Shown: piece by piece, positions 1 to 9,136 of the stretch
Position numbering within the stretch: the first letter of the stretch is position 1
How the letters are laid out: every line of letters starts with the position of its first letter
Source of the DNA: Hungatella sp. UBA3048
Lineage (GTDB): Bacteria > Bacillota > Clostridia > Lachnospirales > Lachnospiraceae
Direction of reading: 5' to 3'
DNA length: 64,000 nt
NCBI GenBank assembly: GCA_002367105.1
Contig: DFCS01000033.1
Span: 48,848-112,847 of the forward strand
The notes under the pieces: model-generated
The model's input: only the letters and a program-made list of their open reading frames with translations
Databases searched by the model: none
Told to the model about the DNA's origin: nothing
Program-made: the position numbers and the translations under genes

Positions 1-48
1 AAAGTAATTTTTGAAATATCATAAAGATAGGGTTAAAATCATAAAGGA

Positions 49-77
49 TTGACAAACAGTTAAAACTATATTATGAT
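49..77 (+). promoter_or_regulatory. Sigma-A promoter of the MATE gene
   Basis: TTGACA at 49-54 and TATGAT at 72-77 are separated by exactly 17 bases, a near-consensus sigma-A promoter. Transcription would start near 84, giving a leader of about 125 bases before the MATE start codon. Confidence 0.8.
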
Positions 78-102
78 AATTCTGGTTTTAATAAATAACC
101 TG

Positions 103-187
103 TTCTTTGCCACCGGGTAAAGAATTTTAAGGTGTTCTGAAATATTCCGTTAGGTCGTAGAAGGAATATTTTAAGAACACCTTTTTT
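103..187 (+). promoter_or_regulatory. Two-hairpin riboswitch-like leader with terminator (candidate guanidine-IV / mepA motif)
   Basis: Hairpin 1 pairs TTCTTT (103-108) with AAAGAA (119-124), extended by G-T and two C-G pairs around an ACCG loop (112-115). Hairpin 2 is a long interrupted stem: GGTGTTCT and AAATATTCC (131-148) pair with 163-181. It has a 14-base loop (149-162) and a T-run at 182-187, so it is an intrinsic terminator placed just before the gene's ribosome site. ACC in loop 1 can pair with GGT (153-155) in loop 2. Guanidine-IV (mepA motif) riboswitches are known upstream of clostridial MATE genes and use two kissing hairpins, the second being the terminator. The match is from memory, not from a covariance search. 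Confidence 0.6.
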
Positions 188-208
188 ATGTTCAAAGGAG
201 GATATGAG

Positions 209-1525
209 ATGGAACAATCTGTCTTAAAAGACTACACCAAATACGTGAGCCTTAATATTCTGGGGATGATCGGGCTCTCCTGCTATATACTGGCAGACAC
301 CTTTTTTGTATCAAAGTCACTGGGCGCTGCAGGCCTGGCAGCACTGAATTTTTCAATTGGGATTTACAGCCTGATAAACGGTACTGGATTGATGATCGGT
401 ATAGGAGGTGCTACCCGCTACAGCATTCTGAAATCCCAGAATGGGGGAAAACTGATAAATGCCGTTTTTACCATCAGTTTAAAGCTGGGAATTCTGGCGG
501 GTGTGCTGTTCGCAATCACAGGAGTCCTGGGCACCGGTACTCTGGCTGTATTATTGGGAGCCGACGCAGCCACACTGCCTCTGACTAAGTCATATTTAAG
601 CACCATACTCTACTTTGCACCGTTTTTTATCCTGAACAATGTCATGCTGGCATTTGTAAGAAATGACAATAATCCTAAGCTGTCAATGATTGCAATGCTG
701 ACAGGAAGCTTATCCAATATAATTTTGGACTATGTATTTATGTTTCCGTTTGGGATGGGGATGTTTGGTGCAGCCTTTGCCACCGGTCTGGCACCCGTCA
801 TCAGTCTTGTGGTTTTATCTGCCCACTTTATACAGGGGAAAAGCAGTCTCCGGTGGTTAAAAAGCAGAATTCAGTGGAAGGCTGTCCGCGATATTCTTGG
901 TCTGGGACTGGCCGCATTTATTACGGAGGTGTCTTCGGCGATTGTTTTGATCACCTTTAATCTGGTCATCCTGGGGCTGGAGGGAAACTTAGGGGTTGCC
1001 TCCTACGGGATTGTGGCCAATATAGCACTGGTAGGGATCTCCGTATTTACTGGAATTGCACAGGGAATACAGCCGTTAATCAGCAAGGCTTATGGCTCGG
1101 GGAATCGTACTATTATAAAAAAACTGCTTCAATATGCGGTTATCACCTCCCTGGCAATAGCGTCAGCAATTTATACACTGGTATTTTTCTGTTCGGATCA
1201 AATGATCAATGTGTTTAACAGTGAGCAGAATGCAGCAATTGTACTTCTTGCCAGGGAGGGGCTTAGGATCTACTTCGCCGGTTTTTTCTTTGCGGGAATC
1301 AATATTATTGTATGCATGTATTTAAGTGCTGCCGAGAGTGGGCTGAATGCTTTTGTTATTTCTGTGTCGCGGGGGTGCGTGATTCTTGTTCCCATGGTGC
1401 TCATACTGAGCCGGATTTTGGGAATGACAGGTGTATGGCTGGCATTTGTTATGACAGAAGGATTGGTGTGTGTTCTTGGTATGATATTAGTATTTTGGAA
1501 AAAGAACTTATTGACCGGAATATAA
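209..1525 (+). CDS. MATE family multidrug/cation efflux transporter
   Basis: A 438-residue polytopic membrane protein of the MATE family (usual length 440-460), expected to export cationic compounds using a Na+ or H+ gradient. About twelve hydrophobic segments run through the whole protein. The N-terminal half has the family pattern of a helix with GLSCYILADTFFVS followed by GLAALN, and the C-terminal half repeats the fold. The start is placed at 209 because AAAGGAGG (194-201) lies 7 bases before it; an upstream in-frame ATG at 188 overlaps the terminator T-run and has no ribosome site. It is transcribed alone from the promoter at 49-77 and ends in a strong terminator. If the leader is a guanidine riboswitch, guanidinium is a likely inducer and possibly a substrate; that part is inference. 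Confidence 0.9.
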   Translation: MEQSVLKDYTKYVSLNILGMIGLSCYILADTFFVSKSLGAAGLAALNFSIGIYSLINGTGLMIGIGGATRYSILKSQNGGKLINAVFTISLKLGILAGVLFAITGVLGTGTLAVLLGADAATLPLTKSYLSTILYFAPFFILNNVMLAFVRNDNNPKLSMIAMLTGSLSNIILDYVFMFPFGMGMFGAAFATGLAPVISLVVLSAHFIQGKSSLRWLKSRIQWKAVRDILGLGLAAFITEVSSAIVLITFNLVILGLEGNLGVASYGIVANIALVGISVFTGIAQGIQPLISKAYGSGNRTIIKKLLQYAVITSLAIASAIYTLVFFCSDQMINVFNSEQNAAIVLLAREGLRIYFAGFFFAGINIIVCMYLSAAESGLNAFVISVSRGCVILVPMVLILSRILGMTGVWLAFVMTEGLVCVLGMILVFWKKNLLTGI

Positions 1526-1544
1526 TTATATGCGTACATATATT

Positions 1545-1596
1545 AAAACTTAAAGAGAAACGCTGTTTTATTTCGCAGCGTTTCTCTTTAAGTTTT
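1545..1596 (+). terminator. Strong intrinsic terminator after the MATE gene
   Basis: A perfect 21-bp inverted repeat (1545-1565 with 1576-1596) around a 10-base loop. The left arm starts with AAAA and the right arm ends with TTTT, so it can act in both directions. Confidence 0.88.
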
Positions 1597-1649
1597 GGAC
1601 GTCCCTTTTTAATATTATGTGAAAACAAAGATTGTACTTTTGAATGGAA

Positions 1650-1678
1650 ATGACATTTTTCCTATTCTGTGATATGAT
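1650..1678 (+). promoter_or_regulatory. Promoter of the cobalamin operon
   Basis: ATGACA (1650-1655) and TATGAT (1673-1678) with 17-base spacing, about 50 bases ahead of cobS. The remaining leader is too short to hold a cobalamin riboswitch, and none was seen. Confidence 0.6.
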
Positions 1679-1730
1679 AATTTTAGTTTCAGGCGTGTTG
1701 TCTGGTTCAAGCAATATGAGGAGGAGGAAT

Positions 1731-2498
1731 ATGAATTTAATTGGCAGTTTGGTAATAGCGTTTTCTATGTATTCCCGTATTCCGATGCCCCAGATGGAAT
1801 GGACAAAGGAGCGGATGAAATATGTCATGTGTTTTTTTCCTCTTATCGGGGCAGTTATCGGTTTACTGGAATTTGCAGTTTTTCGTGGCTGCGATGCCCT
1901 TGGCTTCCGTCAGTTCGGGCAGATTCTCCCGGTAGTAATTCCGATCCTGGTTACAGGGGGCATCCATATGGATGGATTTCTGGATGTGATTGATGCAAAA
2001 TCCTCCCATGGGGACAGGAAGAAAAAGCTTGAGATATTAAAGGATCCCCATACAGGTGCTTTTGCCATCATCGGATGCTGCGTCTATCTGATACTCTATC
2101 TTGCCGCTTTTTTAGAAATGCGCCCGGCTATGATACCGGCCTATTCCATAATATTCGTAGTTACAAGGGCATTAAGCGGCCTGTCCGTCGTTACATTCCC
2201 AATGGCTAAGGAGAGCGGACTGGCGGCTTCTTTTTCCGGAGCAGCACAGAAACGGACTGTGGCAATTACTATGGTCTTGTATCTGGCAGCGGCAGAATGG
2301 GGGATATGGTATTTGGCAGGAACAATGCCTGCTGCCATGACTCTTTTCATTTCTATTCTTATTTATTGGTATTATTATTCTATGGCAAAGAAGGAATTCG
2401 GAGGAATTACCGGCGATCTGGCAGGATATTTTCTGCAGATATGTGAATTGGCTCTTGTGGCGGGATTGGCAGTGATTTCTCATCTAATGTCTTTATAA
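1731..2498 (+). CDS. cobS: Adenosylcobinamide-GDP ribazoletransferase (cobalamin synthase)
   Basis: Joins adenosylcobinamide-GDP to alpha-ribazole (or its phosphate), the last assembly step of coenzyme B12. The 255-residue integral membrane protein has the family signature GGIHMDGFLDVIDA near residue 75, followed by LKDPHTGAFAI, which carry the conserved acidic residues of CobS. Several hydrophobic helices follow. The start at 1731 is chosen because GAGGAGGAA stands directly upstream; an in-frame upstream ATG (1644) would lie ahead of the predicted promoter -10. It is the first gene of a six-gene B12 operon. The gap to the next gene holds two tandem copies of the window's short repeat. Confidence 0.93.
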   Translation: MNLIGSLVIAFSMYSRIPMPQMEWTKERMKYVMCFFPLIGAVIGLLEFAVFRGCDALGFRQFGQILPVVIPILVTGGIHMDGFLDVIDAKSSHGDRKKKLEILKDPHTGAFAIIGCCVYLILYLAAFLEMRPAMIPAYSIIFVVTRALSGLSVVTFPMAKESGLAASFSGAAQKRTVAITMVLYLAAAEWGIWYLAGTMPAAMTLFISILIYWYYYSMAKKEFGGITGDLAGYFLQICELALVAGLAVISHLMSL

Positions 2499-2514
2499 AA
2501 GCGGGATGTGCATT

Positions 2515-2649
2515 GTCCAAAAGGTATGGGCAGGAAAGAGGAAACACCCTGGGGGTATACCTTTATGCCCAGAAAACGTGGGCAGGAAAGAGGAAACACC
2601 CTGGGGGTATACCTTTATGCCCAGAAAACATGGGCAGGAAAGAGGAAAT
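2515..2649 (+). repeat. Short intergenic repeat, tandem copies (cobS-cobU gap)
   Basis: Two full units and one partial unit with a period of exactly 52 bases (ATGCCC at 2565 and 2617). Each unit has a GGTATACCTTTATGCCC segment, a hairpin TGCCC-N8-GGGCA, then AGGAAAGAGGAAA. The last unit's AGGAAAGAGG is the ribosome-binding site of the next gene. Same family as the copies at about 7461, 10889, 14370, 25466, 26172, 30055, 34336 and 48226. Confidence 0.85.
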
Positions 2650-3084
2650 ATGATATTAATTATTGGCGGAGCATGGCAAGGGAAGCTGGCATTTGCCTTG
2701 GAACTGGCAAAAAGTGCTGATAAAATAACGAATCCGTTTGATTCATTCATGTTTGAAAAAGAAAAAAAGGAAACGTATGAGGTCGCAGAGGGCGTCAGGG
2801 ACAGCTTTGAAGCTGCCATGAAATGCCCAATCATTCATGGGCTTCATGAGTATATAAGGCGGATCTTAAAAGAAGGAAAAAGCGTTGATGCATTTGTTGA
2901 TGCGATTGAGGAACAAAATCCCAATGTTATTATTACCTCCGATGAACTGGGCTGCGGTATCGTACCTCTTGACCCGGAGGACAGGGATTTAAGAGAAGCT
3001 TCGGGAAGGGCCTCCGTAAGATTGGCCCGGACTTCTAAGGAAGTTTACCGTATGGTGTGTGGGATTGGAACCAGGATTAAATAG
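2650..3084 (+). CDS. Reduced CobU-like adenosylcobinamide kinase / guanylyltransferase
   Basis: A 144-residue relative of CobU (usual length about 180). CobU phosphorylates adenosylcobinamide and then transfers GMP to it. The N-terminus MILIIGGAWQGKLAFALELA is a modified P-loop: the usual GARSGKS has become GAWQGKL, so the Ser/Thr that binds Mg-ATP is missing. The C-terminal part (SDELGCGIVPLDPEDRDLRE, then SGRASVRLA and VYRMVCGI) matches the conserved end of CobU. The middle, where the guanylylated His normally lies, is shortened; an HGLH sequence is present near residue 63. The start at 2650 uses the ribosome site in the upstream repeat; a longer frame from 2506 would translate the repeat itself. 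It may be a working divergent enzyme or a decayed one; position in the operon supports the family call. Confidence 0.72.
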   Translation: MILIIGGAWQGKLAFALELAKSADKITNPFDSFMFEKEKKETYEVAEGVRDSFEAAMKCPIIHGLHEYIRRILKEGKSVDAFVDAIEEQNPNVIITSDELGCGIVPLDPEDRDLREASGRASVRLARTSKEVYRMVCGIGTRIK

Positions 3085-3107
3085 ACAAAAGGTCAGGAAA
3101 TAAAAGA

Positions 3108-4103
3108 ATGATACGATTACATTTAGCAGCAGTACTGACAGGATGCTTTCTGGATCTGTGCTTTGGAGATCCCCGCTGGCTTTGGCATCCTGTCTGCGGC
3201 ATAGGCTCTCTCATAAGCTGGCTGGAGGGAAAACTAAGGGAAAGGTTTCCTAAGGGAGAAGTAGGGGAAAGAAGAGCCGGTTTATGGCTGATGATTCTTG
3301 TGCTTTTAATCACTGGTACCGTATCCGGGGCAATTCTTTGGGCTGCTTACTTTCTTTCTCCCTATGCGGGGTTTTTCATAGAAAGCATAATGTGCGGCCA
3401 GATGATGGCATGGCGTTCCCTGCGGGAAGAGAGCATGAAGGTCTATAAGGCCTTTTCCAACGGAGATGTGGAAGGAGCCAGGCAGGCCGTATCCATGATC
3501 GTAGGCCGTGATACGAAAGAATTGTCAGAAGAAGGGATCACAAAAGCAGCGGTTGAAACCGTAGCGGAAAACACTTCGGATGGAATCATAGCCCCTCTGC
3601 TCTTTATGGCTTTTTTGGGAGGAGTGGGAGTCTTTTTATATAAAGCAGTAAACACCATGGATTCCATGGTGGGCTATAAAAACGAAAGGTATCTCTGGTT
3701 TGGACGGGCAGCAGCAAAGCTTGATGATGCCTGTAATTTCATACCGGCCCGGCTATCCGCAGCCCTAATGATAGGAGCAGGATATGTATGTCAGTTTTTT
3801 TATGGAATCAGGAAAAAGAGAAACCCATACAGCGGCAGGAATGGCTTCCTAATATTTAAGAGGGACCGCTTCAATCACAAAAGTCCCAATTCAGCCCAGA
3901 CGGAGGCGGTCTGTGCAGGGGCGCTGCAGATCCAGCTGGCGGGAAATGCCTGTTATTTTGGAAAGCTATATGAAAAGCCGACCATTGGAGATGCGGTAAG
4001 ACCGGTGGAATACGAGGATATCCCCAGAGCCAATTGTCTTATGACAGTTACCTATGTGTTAGCCCTGATCCCTGTATTCCTGCTGTTCCTTATCGTTTTT
4101 TAG
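3108..4103 (+). CDS. cbiB: Adenosylcobinamide-phosphate synthase
   Basis: A 331-residue membrane enzyme that attaches aminopropanol (phosphate) to adenosylcobyric acid. The N-terminus has the family motif LDLCFGDPRWLWHPVCGIG, and the middle has the conserved ETVAENTSDGIIAPLLF and VNTMDSMVGYKN motifs. The C-terminal region carries SPNSAQTEAVCAGAL, also diagnostic. AGGAAA lies shortly before the start. It follows the CobU-like gene by 23 bases and precedes cobD, whose product supplies the aminopropanol phosphate. Confidence 0.93.
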   Translation: MIRLHLAAVLTGCFLDLCFGDPRWLWHPVCGIGSLISWLEGKLRERFPKGEVGERRAGLWLMILVLLITGTVSGAILWAAYFLSPYAGFFIESIMCGQMMAWRSLREESMKVYKAFSNGDVEGARQAVSMIVGRDTKELSEEGITKAAVETVAENTSDGIIAPLLFMAFLGGVGVFLYKAVNTMDSMVGYKNERYLWFGRAAAKLDDACNFIPARLSAALMIGAGYVCQFFYGIRKKRNPYSGRNGFLIFKRDRFNHKSPNSAQTEAVCAGALQIQLAGNACYFGKLYEKPTIGDAVRPVEYEDIPRANCLMTVTYVLALIPVFLLFLIVF

Positions 4104-4128
4104 CACAATCATTTAGGAGAAAAATAAT

Positions 4129-5217
4129 ATGGAATATCAGCATGGCGGAGATATATACACCAACAACGTGACAATGGACTATTCAGCCAACATAAATCCC
4201 CTGGGGCTTCCCCTTGGGGTAAAGGAGGCTCTTTATAAAGCGGCAGACAGTTGTTCCTTCTATCCTGACAGCCAATCCATAAGGCTTCGGAAGGAACTGG
4301 CAAGGTTTCACGGCGTTCCGGCAGAGAATATTATCTGCGGAAACGGAGCAGCAGATTTAATCTTTCAGGTCGTACAGGCATTAAAACCGAAAAATGCCCT
4401 GTTGATCGCCCCTTCCTTTCTGGAATATGAACAGGCCCTTAAGGCCTCTTCCTGCAGCATCGGGCACTATTGCTTAAAAGAAGAAAGCGGGTTTCGCCTA
4501 TCTGAAAAAGAACTGATCGACTGGCTGGAAAAAAACGGGATTGATATCCAAATGCTGTTTTTATGCAACCCCAATAATCCCACCGGATTTGCCATAGAGA
4601 AAGAAGCGATGGAAGGGATTCTGGAGTATTCCAGGGACCACGGGATTTTTTGTGTGGTAGATGAATGTTTTAATGAATTTTTACAGGAGCCTGAGAGATA
4701 TTCAGTCCTTGATCTCATAGGAAACGGCGGTTATGAAAACGTCTTCCTTTTAAAGGCGTTTACAAAGCTATACGCTATGGCCGGTCTGCGCCTGGGCTAT
4801 GGGATATGCACAGGAAGAGAAGTCCTGGACCAGATGAATCTCATACGTCAGCCCTGGAGCGTTTCCAGCCTTGCCCAGGCGGCAGGAGAGGCGGCCCTTT
4901 TGGAGACAGAATACGTAAAGAGAACAAGACAGGAGATTACCTGTGAAAGGGAATATTTAAAATCAGTTCTTTCTTCCCTTGGTTTTCTGGTTTTTGATTC
5001 CATGGCTAATTATATTTTTTTCCGGGATTTAAGGCCAGAGGCTCCTGGGAAAGAGAAGCTTCTTTATAAACAGCTTCTGGACCGGAAAGTACTGATACGT
5101 TCCTGTTCCAATTACAGAGGACTTGATGATACCTATTACCGGATCTGTGTAAAGCTGAGGAAAGAAAATGAAGAATTTCTTTCCATATTAAAATCCATAG
5201 TGACAGAAGGGAAATAA
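4129..5217 (+). CDS. cobD: Threonine-phosphate decarboxylase (PLP enzyme)
   Basis: A 362-residue fold-type I PLP enzyme of the histidinol-phosphate aminotransferase family. In B12 operons this protein decarboxylates L-threonine-phosphate to (R)-1-amino-2-propanol phosphate. Visible landmarks are the N-terminal [12 protein letters not shown] motif, GNGAADLI (PLP phosphate contact), [16 protein letters not shown] (the Asp that contacts the pyridine nitrogen), and [18 protein letters not shown], where the lysine forms the Schiff base. A histidinol-phosphate aminotransferase role is possible from sequence alone, but its place between cbiB and cbiP argues for CobD. Confidence 0.88.
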   Translation: MEYQHGGDIYTNNVTMDYSANINPLGLPLGVKEALYKAADSCSFYPDSQSIRLRKELARFHGVPAENIICGNGAADLIFQVVQALKPKNALLIAPSFLEYEQALKASSCSIGHYCLKEESGFRLSEKELIDWLEKNGIDIQMLFLCNPNNPTGFAIEKEAMEGILEYSRDHGIFCVVDECFNEFLQEPERYSVLDLIGNGGYENVFLLKAFTKLYAMAGLRLGYGICTGREVLDQMNLIRQPWSVSSLAQAAGEAALLETEYVKRTRQEITCEREYLKSVLSSLGFLVFDSMANYIFFRDLRPEAPGKEKLLYKQLLDRKVLIRSCSNYRGLDDTYYRICVKLRKENEEFLSILKSIVTEGK

Positions 5218-5221
5218 CCGT

Positions 5222-6760
5222 ATGGCAAAGACGATCATGATACAGGGAACCATGTCCAATGCAGGGAAAAGCCTGATTGCGGCCGGTTTATGCCGGATCT
5301 TTAAGCAGGATGGCTACCGGGTGGCCCCTTTTAAATCACAGAACATGGCTTTAAATTCCTATATTACGGAGGAAGGGCTTGAGATGGGCAGAGCCCAGGC
5401 GGTTCAGGCGGAAGCGGCAGGAGTAAAGCCAGAGGCTGCCATGAACCCCATCCTGTTAAAGCCGACCAATGATATTGGGTCCCAGGTAATTGTAAATGGC
5501 ATATCCATTGGCAATATGCCTGCCAGAGAGTATTTTGCATATAAAAAAGAGCTGGTGCCAGAGGTAGAACGGGCATTCCAAAAGCTGTCAGAGGAGTACG
5601 ATATCATTGTCATTGAAGGAGCCGGCAGCCCGGCGGAGATTAATTTAAAGCAGGATGACATTGTAAATATGGGAATGGCAAAGATGGCGGATGCCCCGGT
5701 GCTTTTAGTAGGAGATATTGACCGGGGAGGAGTGTTTGCACAGCTTTACGGAACTGTAATGCTTTTGGAGCCAGATGAAAGAACCAGGATCAAAGGCCTG
5801 ATCGTCAATAAATTTCGGGGAGACAAGACAATTCTGGACCCAGGGTTAGAAATGATTGAAAAACAGCTTTCTATCCCGGTTGCCGGTGTGGTACCATATA
5901 TGGATGTGGATCTGGAAGAGGAGGACAGTCTTGGAAACCATCTGGCAGGAACCGTCAGAACGGACCGGACCGCAGTGGAAATCGCCGTGATCCGTTTGCC
6001 AAGAATCTCCAATTTCACGGATTTTCAGGTTTTTTCTACGATACCATGGGTAAGCCTGCGATATGTGGACCGGGTTTCTGATCTTGGTAATCCGGATCTG
6101 GTCATTCTGCCTGGCAGTAAAAATACCATTGAAGATCTGCTCTGGATGCGGGAAAGCGGCTTAGAGGCGGCAATCCTTAAGCTACAGGCCAGAGAGGTTC
6201 CGGTATTTGGCATCTGCGGCGGCTTTCAGATGCTTGGAGAAAGCATATCCGATCCCTTTCAGGTGGAAACGGGAGAGGCTGTCCTGCCGGTACGGGGTAT
6301 GGAACTTCTGCCGGTCCGCACCGTGTTTGGAAAGGAAAAGACAAGAACAAGAGTGGCAGGTTCCTGTACCAGTATAGGAGGGATATTTGAGGAACTGTCA
6401 GGTATCGAGGTGGAAGGGTATGAAATCCACATGGGAGAAACCACCAGATCCGTACCGCCTCTTGCCTATGTTATGGAATGCCAGTCCGGTTCCCGCTTGG
6501 CGAAAATGGACGGATGCCAGCGGGGAAATGTATACGGCACCTATATCCATGGATTCTTTGATAAGGAAGGAATCGCAATGACCATTGTAGAAGCTCTTGC
6601 AAAGAAGAAGGGCGTTACCCTGGATTTAGATGGCAGTTTTAACTACCAGGAATATAAGGAAGAGCAATATGAACGGCTGGCCGCTCATTTAAGGAACAGC
6701 CTTGACATGGAACGGATCTATGAGATACTATTCACGAAAGCAATGAGCAGCGTGAAATAG
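5222..6760 (+). CDS. cbiP: Cobyric acid synthase (glutamine-hydrolysing)
   Basis: A 512-residue enzyme that amidates four side chains of adenosylcobyrinic acid a,c-diamide using ATP and glutamine. The N-terminal half is a dethiobiotin-synthetase-like ATPase ([17 protein letters not shown], then [13 protein letters not shown]). The C-terminal half is a class I glutamine amidotransferase domain with its nucleophile in [10 protein letters not shown] and the catalytic His in [10 protein letters not shown]. Length is typical (about 490-510). It starts 4 bases after cobD, so translational coupling is likely. Also called cobQ. Confidence 0.94.
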   Translation: MAKTIMIQGTMSNAGKSLIAAGLCRIFKQDGYRVAPFKSQNMALNSYITEEGLEMGRAQAVQAEAAGVKPEAAMNPILLKPTNDIGSQVIVNGISIGNMPAREYFAYKKELVPEVERAFQKLSEEYDIIVIEGAGSPAEINLKQDDIVNMGMAKMADAPVLLVGDIDRGGVFAQLYGTVMLLEPDERTRIKGLIVNKFRGDKTILDPGLEMIEKQLSIPVAGVVPYMDVDLEEEDSLGNHLAGTVRTDRTAVEIAVIRLPRISNFTDFQVFSTIPWVSLRYVDRVSDLGNPDLVILPGSKNTIEDLLWMRESGLEAAILKLQAREVPVFGICGGFQMLGESISDPFQVETGEAVLPVRGMELLPVRTVFGKEKTRTRVAGSCTSIGGIFEELSGIEVEGYEIHMGETTRSVPPLAYVMECQSGSRLAKMDGCQRGNVYGTYIHGFFDKEGIAMTIVEALAKKKGVTLDLDGSFNYQEYKEEQYERLAAHLRNSLDMERIYEILFTKAMSSVK

Positions 6761-6809
6761 AGCATGACAGGATTTGCGGACGGAACTGCGGACTTATAAG
6801 GAGGAACAG

Positions 6810-7451
6810 ATGGAGCTAAAAGAGCTGGAGCGGGTGCTTCCCGAGGAAATAGAGAAGAGAAGTTTTGAGCTGATTACCATGGAGCTTGGAGAAAAAGTCC
6901 TTGATCCGGAATGTGAATTGGTGATCAAACGGGTGATACATACCACCGCTGATTTTGAATATGCGGATAATCTGGTATTTTCTCACCACGCCGTACAGGA
7001 AGGGATCCGGGCATTAAAGGAAGGCGTGCGGATCATTACGGATACGAATATGGGAATGGCCGGCATTAATAAGGGTGCCTTAAAACGCAATGGCTGCAGC
7101 GTCAGCTGCTTTATGGCCGATGAGGATGTTGCAGAATACGCAAAGCTTCACCATACCACCCGTGCCTGTGCCAGCATGGATAAGGCGTCAGAGCTTTCGG
7201 AGAATTGTATTTTTGCAGTAGGAAACGCCCCCACAGCCTTAGTACGCCTTTATGAATTAATAAAAGAAGGGAAAATCCATCCCCGGCTAATCATCGGCGT
7301 TCCGGTTGGCTTTGTCAATGTGGTGCAGTCAAAGGAAATGATCATGTCCCTTTCTGACATTCCTTATATTGTGGCCAGAGGAAGAAAGGGAGGAAGCAAT
7401 GTGGCAGCGGCAATCGTTAATGCCCTGCTTTATCAGATACAGCAGCAGTAA
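6810..7451 (+). CDS. cbiC: Cobalt-precorrin-8 methylmutase
   Basis: A 213-residue enzyme that moves the C-11 methyl group to C-12, making cobyrinic acid. The FSHHAVQEG segment holds the catalytic His pair region, and TDTNMGMAGINK and VGNAPTAL are family motifs. The start at 6810 has AAGGAGGA (6798-6805) in front; an ATG at 6774 in the same frame has none. It closes the operon. The other corrin-ring genes (cbiD to cbiL) are not in this window, so they must be elsewhere if the pathway is complete. Confidence 0.92.
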   Translation: MELKELERVLPEEIEKRSFELITMELGEKVLDPECELVIKRVIHTTADFEYADNLVFSHHAVQEGIRALKEGVRIITDTNMGMAGINKGALKRNGCSVSCFMADEDVAEYAKLHHTTRACASMDKASELSENCIFAVGNAPTALVRLYELIKEGKIHPRLIIGVPVGFVNVVQSKEMIMSLSDIPYIVARGRKGGSNVAAAIVNALLYQIQQQ

Positions 7452-7460
7452 CCTGGTTTA

Positions 7461-7491
7461 TTGCCCATGGTTTTGGGTTTTAAGTATACCC
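7461..7491 (-). repeat. Degenerate short repeat, opposite orientation
   Basis: Read on the minus strand this segment gives GGGTATACTT, then CCC, spacer and CATGGGCAA, matching the core of the repeat at 2515-2649 with several changes. It is the only copy found that points away from the downstream gene. Confidence 0.5.
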
Positions 7492-7519
7492 GACAGGATT
7501 ATTAGAGGGGAAGAACAGC

Positions 7520-9136
7520 ATGGACTTATACAGCATAATTTTAGTGGATGACGAAGAAGAAGTACGTAAAAGCATTATAAAAAAAATCGAATGGCAGACA
7601 GCCGGATTCCGGGTGGTGGGAGATGCGGAAAATGGCGAAGATGCCATGGAAAAGATCGAGATTTTGGAACCTGATGTGGTTTTAACGGATATCCGGATGC
7701 CATACATGGATGGACTGGCACTTGCAGAAAAGGTACGGCAGCGGTACCCTTCCATGAAGGTGGTGATCTTTTCCGGCTACGATGATTTTGAATATGCCCA
7801 GAGGGCGATCAAGCTGAATGTGACGGAGTACATTTTAAAGCCGGTCAATGTGGAAGAACTGACCTCCATATTAAAAAGGATCAAGGGGAATCTGGATCAG
7901 GAAATAGAAGAAAAAAGGAATTTAAACCGTCTTCGTGAGAATTACCGGAAAAGCCTTCCCATCATCAGGGAGCAGTTTTTCAATGATCTGGTACACAAAA
8001 ATCTTTCGGAAGAGCTGGTGGAACAGAAGCTTAGGGAGTATGGTGTGCCTGTCATGGGGGCAAGGAAATGGATCATCGTATCCATTGATGTGGAGAAGGG
8101 GGAGGTCAGGGAAACTCTGTCCCTTCACAATGAGGAAGAACTCATCCCCATATCCGTCATGCAGATCGTCAGGGAAAAGTTAGAGGGTTATTGCCGGTTT
8201 GCTCTTTTCCAGTCCGTTTCAGAGGCAGAGATGGTGGTGATCGTTGCTCTTGACGATGACAACTCGACGACAGGGCTGATCGATGTACTGGGAGATATCT
8301 GCAAGGAAACGAAGCGGATTCTGGAAGTCCCGGTCACCATGGGCATTGGCAAAAGCTTCCGGGAACTGACTGGTTTCAGAGAAGCCTACCAGTCGTCCAT
8401 TGACGCTCTGGGCTATAAGGCCATAGCAGGAAGAGGGACCACCATTTACATCAATGATATGGAGCCGGTGGGAGTAGGAAAGCTGGAATTTGACAGTGTA
8501 ACAGAAGCGGATTTAATCTCGGCCATAAAATTTGGCCCCGGCGAAAAGATCGAAGCAGCGGTTACCAGGATCATTGAAAAGATGGAATCCGCTAAAGTCC
8601 ATTACCGCCAGCAGCAGGTTTATATGTTCGGCGTATTAAACAGCGTTCTCCAGATGATGCAGCAGTATGACCTGGCCCTTGAGGATATTATGGGCGGAGA
8701 GTTAAAGGGCATGGAAATCTTTGATAGGATAAAGAAGAAAGAGGAATTTGGCCAGTGGCTTTTTAAAATTGCAGGGAAAATGAACCAGTTCATTAACCAG
8801 GAGCGTGATTTCACCACACGCCAGGTAATCCAGGAAGCAAAGCAGTATATTATGGATCACTACCAGAATCCTGATTTGTCTGTGGAAATGATTTGCCGCC
8901 ACCTTCATATGAGCCCGGCATATTTTTCCACCATGTTTAAAAAAGAAACCGGACAGGCTTACATCGCGTATCTGACAGATATCCGTCTGAATAAGGCAGT
9001 AGAACTGCTTAACAAAACAGACGATAAGACCTATGTGGTGGCAGCAAAGGTGGGGTATCAGGAACAAAACTATTTCAGCTATGTATTTAAGAAAAAATTC
9101 GGTGTATCACCTACTAAATTCCGCGGAGCCAGGTAA
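7520..9136 (+). CDS. YesN-type response regulator, AraC-family DNA-binding
   Basis: A 538-residue response regulator. The receiver domain covers about residues 1-120 with the acidic pocket LVDDEE, the phosphoacceptor D57 in VLTDIRMPYMDG and the conserved Lys in EYILKPVN. A long middle region follows. The last 100 residues form two AraC helix-turn-helix units (IKQ.. to HMSPAYFSTMFKK and VAAKVGYQEQNYFSYVFKKKFG-like ending). This arrangement is that of YesN/BtlR regulators of sugar uptake. The stop codon overlaps the start of the histidine kinase gene by one base. The likely target is the weak mglB promoter downstream; that is inference from context. Confidence 0.9.
   Translation: MDLYSIILVDDEEEVRKSIIKKIEWQTAGFRVVGDAENGEDAMEKIEILEPDVVLTDIRMPYMDGLALAEKVRQRYPSMKVVIFSGYDDFEYAQRAIKLNVTEYILKPVNVEELTSILKRIKGNLDQEIEEKRNLNRLRENYRKSLPIIREQFFNDLVHKNLSEELVEQKLREYGVPVMGARKWIIVSIDVEKGEVRETLSLHNEEELIPISVMQIVREKLEGYCRFALFQSVSEAEMVVIVALDDDNSTTGLIDVLGDICKETKRILEVPVTMGIGKSFRELTGFREAYQSSIDALGYKAIAGRGTTIYINDMEPVGVGKLEFDSVTEADLISAIKFGPGEKIEAAVTRIIEKMESAKVHYRQQQVYMFGVLNSVLQMMQQYDLALEDIMGGELKGMEIFDRIKKKEEFGQWLFKIAGKMNQFINQERDFTTRQVIQEAKQYIMDHYQNPDLSVEMICRHLHMSPAYFSTMFKKETGQAYIAYLTDIRLNKAVELLNKTDDKTYVVAAKVGYQEQNYFSYVFKKKFGVSPTKFRGAR

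Noticed and set aside
1680..1730. Possible cobalamin riboswitch before the B12 operon
   Set aside because: The leader after the promoter is about 50 bases, far too short, and no B12-box was seen.
2508..2720. Overlapping frames across the tandem repeat before cobU
   Set aside because: They consist of translated repeat units and do not match any protein family.
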